Source of the DNA: Methanobacteriota archaeon
GTDB taxonomy: Archaea > Altiarchaeota > Altiarchaeia > IMC4 > QMZM01
Direction: 5' to 3'
DNA: 6,372 nt
Assembly: GCA_903930485.1 (NCBI GenBank)
Contig: CAIYYO010000292.1
Coordinates: 1 to 6,372, forward strand
In this document: piece after piece, positions 5,964 to 6,372 of the stretch
Position numbering within the stretch: the first letter of the stretch is position 1
How the letters are laid out: each line of letters begins with the position of its first letter
The notes under the pieces: generated by a model
Told to the model about the DNA's origin: nothing
Databases searched by the model: none
Seen by the model: the letters and a program-made list of their open reading frames with translations, nothing else
Position numbers and translations under genes: made by a program

Positions 5964-5978
5964 TTGGAACAAGTCCAA
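5964..5978. promoter_or_regulatory. Inverted repeat over the aqpZ start region (possible operator)
   Basis: TTGGA (5964-5968) and TCCAA (5974-5978) form an exact 5-bp inverted repeat with a 5-base spacer. The predicted aqpZ transcription start (near 5975) falls inside it, so a bound regulator could block the polymerase. Alternatively it is a weak hairpin at the mRNA 5' end. With arms this short it could be chance. Confidence 0.25.
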
Positions 5979-5996
5979 CAGATTATTAGATAGATA

Positions 5997-6005
5997 CTTT
6001 AAATA
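5997..6005 (-). promoter_or_regulatory. TATA box for aqpZ
   Basis: On the - strand this reads TATTTAAAG, a good archaeal TATA box. It would start transcription near 5975 and give a roughly 32-base leader that contains the aqpZ Shine-Dalgarno sequence. The core TTTAAA is palindromic, so the site could in principle also be used towards the slipin gene. Confidence 0.55.
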
Positions 6006-6023
6006 GGGAAGTCGTCCAGCCGG

Positions 6024-6032
6024 GTTTTAAAT
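6024..6032 (+). promoter_or_regulatory. Candidate TATA box for the slipin gene
   Basis: GTTTTAAAT is centred about 43 bases before the ATG at 6071 and predicts a start near 6054 with a short leader. No Shine-Dalgarno sequence is seen before the ATG. The AT-rich stretch at 6059-6070 is too close to the ATG to act as a TATA box for it. Confidence 0.35.
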
Positions 6033-6048
6033 CATTGCCTCCATTAAT

Positions 6049-6060
6049 AACCAAATGGTT
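6049..6060. promoter_or_regulatory. Near-perfect palindrome at the slipin start site
   Basis: AACCA (6049-6053) and TGGTT (6056-6060) are exact inverted arms around two A residues. They overlap a second inverted repeat, CCATT (6041-6045) with AATGG (6054-6058). The predicted slipin transcription start lies within this segment. It could be a regulator site, but the arms are short and the region is AT-rich. Confidence 0.25.
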
Positions 6061-6070
6061 TTAATTTAAA

Positions 6071-6372
6071 ATGGCTAACGAATTACTCGGTTTGGGGATG
6101 CTGCTATTGGTTGCGGTTCCGGTGATCGCCCTTATCCTGCTCTCAGGGGTAAGGCTTCTGTATCAGTATGAGCGCGGCGTGGTCTTTACGCTGGGTAAAT
6201 TCACTGAAGTGAAGAATCCGGGCCTGCAGTGGATCATCCCTGCCGTGCAGAACATGCGCAAGATGGATATGAGGATCAAGACCGCCGACATCCCGCGTCA
6301 GGAGGTCATGACCAAGGACAACATATCGATCCTTGCGAACGCGGTCGTCTATTTCAGGGTCGAAAAGCCCGA
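6071..6372 (+). CDS. Stomatin/slipin-family SPFH membrane protein (3' truncated)
   Basis: One hundred codons are in the window and the frame is open at the right edge. A single N-terminal hydrophobic segment (about residues 5-25) is followed by the start of an SPFH/prohibitin domain with family signatures: LYQYERGVVFTLGKF, PGLQWIIPAVQNMRKMDMR, and IPRQEVMTKDNISILANAVVYFRV. Slipins form oligomeric scaffolds at membranes. In archaea and bacteria they often have an NfeD partner and a serine protease nearby, which cannot be seen here because the sequence stops. The ATG at 6071 gives the expected short N-terminus before the membrane helix. The gene is divergent from aqpZ across 127 bases, so the two membrane-protein genes share an upstream region, though nothing shows joint control. 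Confidence 0.93.
   Translation, partial: MANELLGLGMLLLVAVPVIALILLSGVRLLYQYERGVVFTLGKFTEVKNPGLQWIIPAVQNMRKMDMRIKTADIPRQEVMTKDNISILANAVVYFRVEKP

Noticed and set aside
1..6372. tRNA genes, CRISPR arrays, insertion sequences or attachment sites
   Set aside because: No cloverleaf, regularly spaced repeats, transposase-like frame or terminal inverted repeats were seen when reading both strands.

Overview
The window is a stretch of an archaeal chromosome. The evidence is a PCNA sliding clamp, a class I lysyl-tRNA synthetase, TATA-type promoters with several apparently leaderless starts, U-tract terminators and a complete C/D box guide RNA. The lineage cannot be fixed from this alone. A euryarchaeote or an uncultured relative is plausible, and codon use suggests a mid-range GC content.

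Layout from left to right: the last 28 codons of an unidentified + strand gene converge on a - strand gene (92-970) for a stand-alone PurM/HypE-fold (AIR synthase-related) protein. The 196-base divergent region 971-1166 holds a C/D box sRNA on the - strand (about 1044-1103), apparently with its own TATA box and a U7 terminator. On the + strand follow lysS (1167-2738), pcn (2789-3520) and a secreted clan CD cysteine peptidase of gingipain (C25) type (3554-5200). The peptidase carries a duplicated dockerin-like helical module near its N-terminus and many N-glycosylation sequons. A bacterial-type aquaporin Z lies on the - strand (5242-5943). It is divergent, across 127 bases with several small palindromes, from the start of a stomatin/slipin-family membrane protein that runs off the right edge (6071-6372).

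Most of the annotated genes are housekeeping: lysine charging, DNA replication and rRNA modification. The peptidase and the aquaporin look like accessory cargo.

The most notable element is the sRNA, which conventional annotation would leave as empty intergenic DNA. It has perfect C, D', C' and D boxes, two guides of exactly 12 nt and a 5-bp terminal stem. Both guides match the 23S rRNA A-loop (helix 92) and predict ribose methylation at U2552 and C2558 (E. coli numbering). The target match relies on remembered rRNA sequence and needs checking against this organism's own 23S gene.
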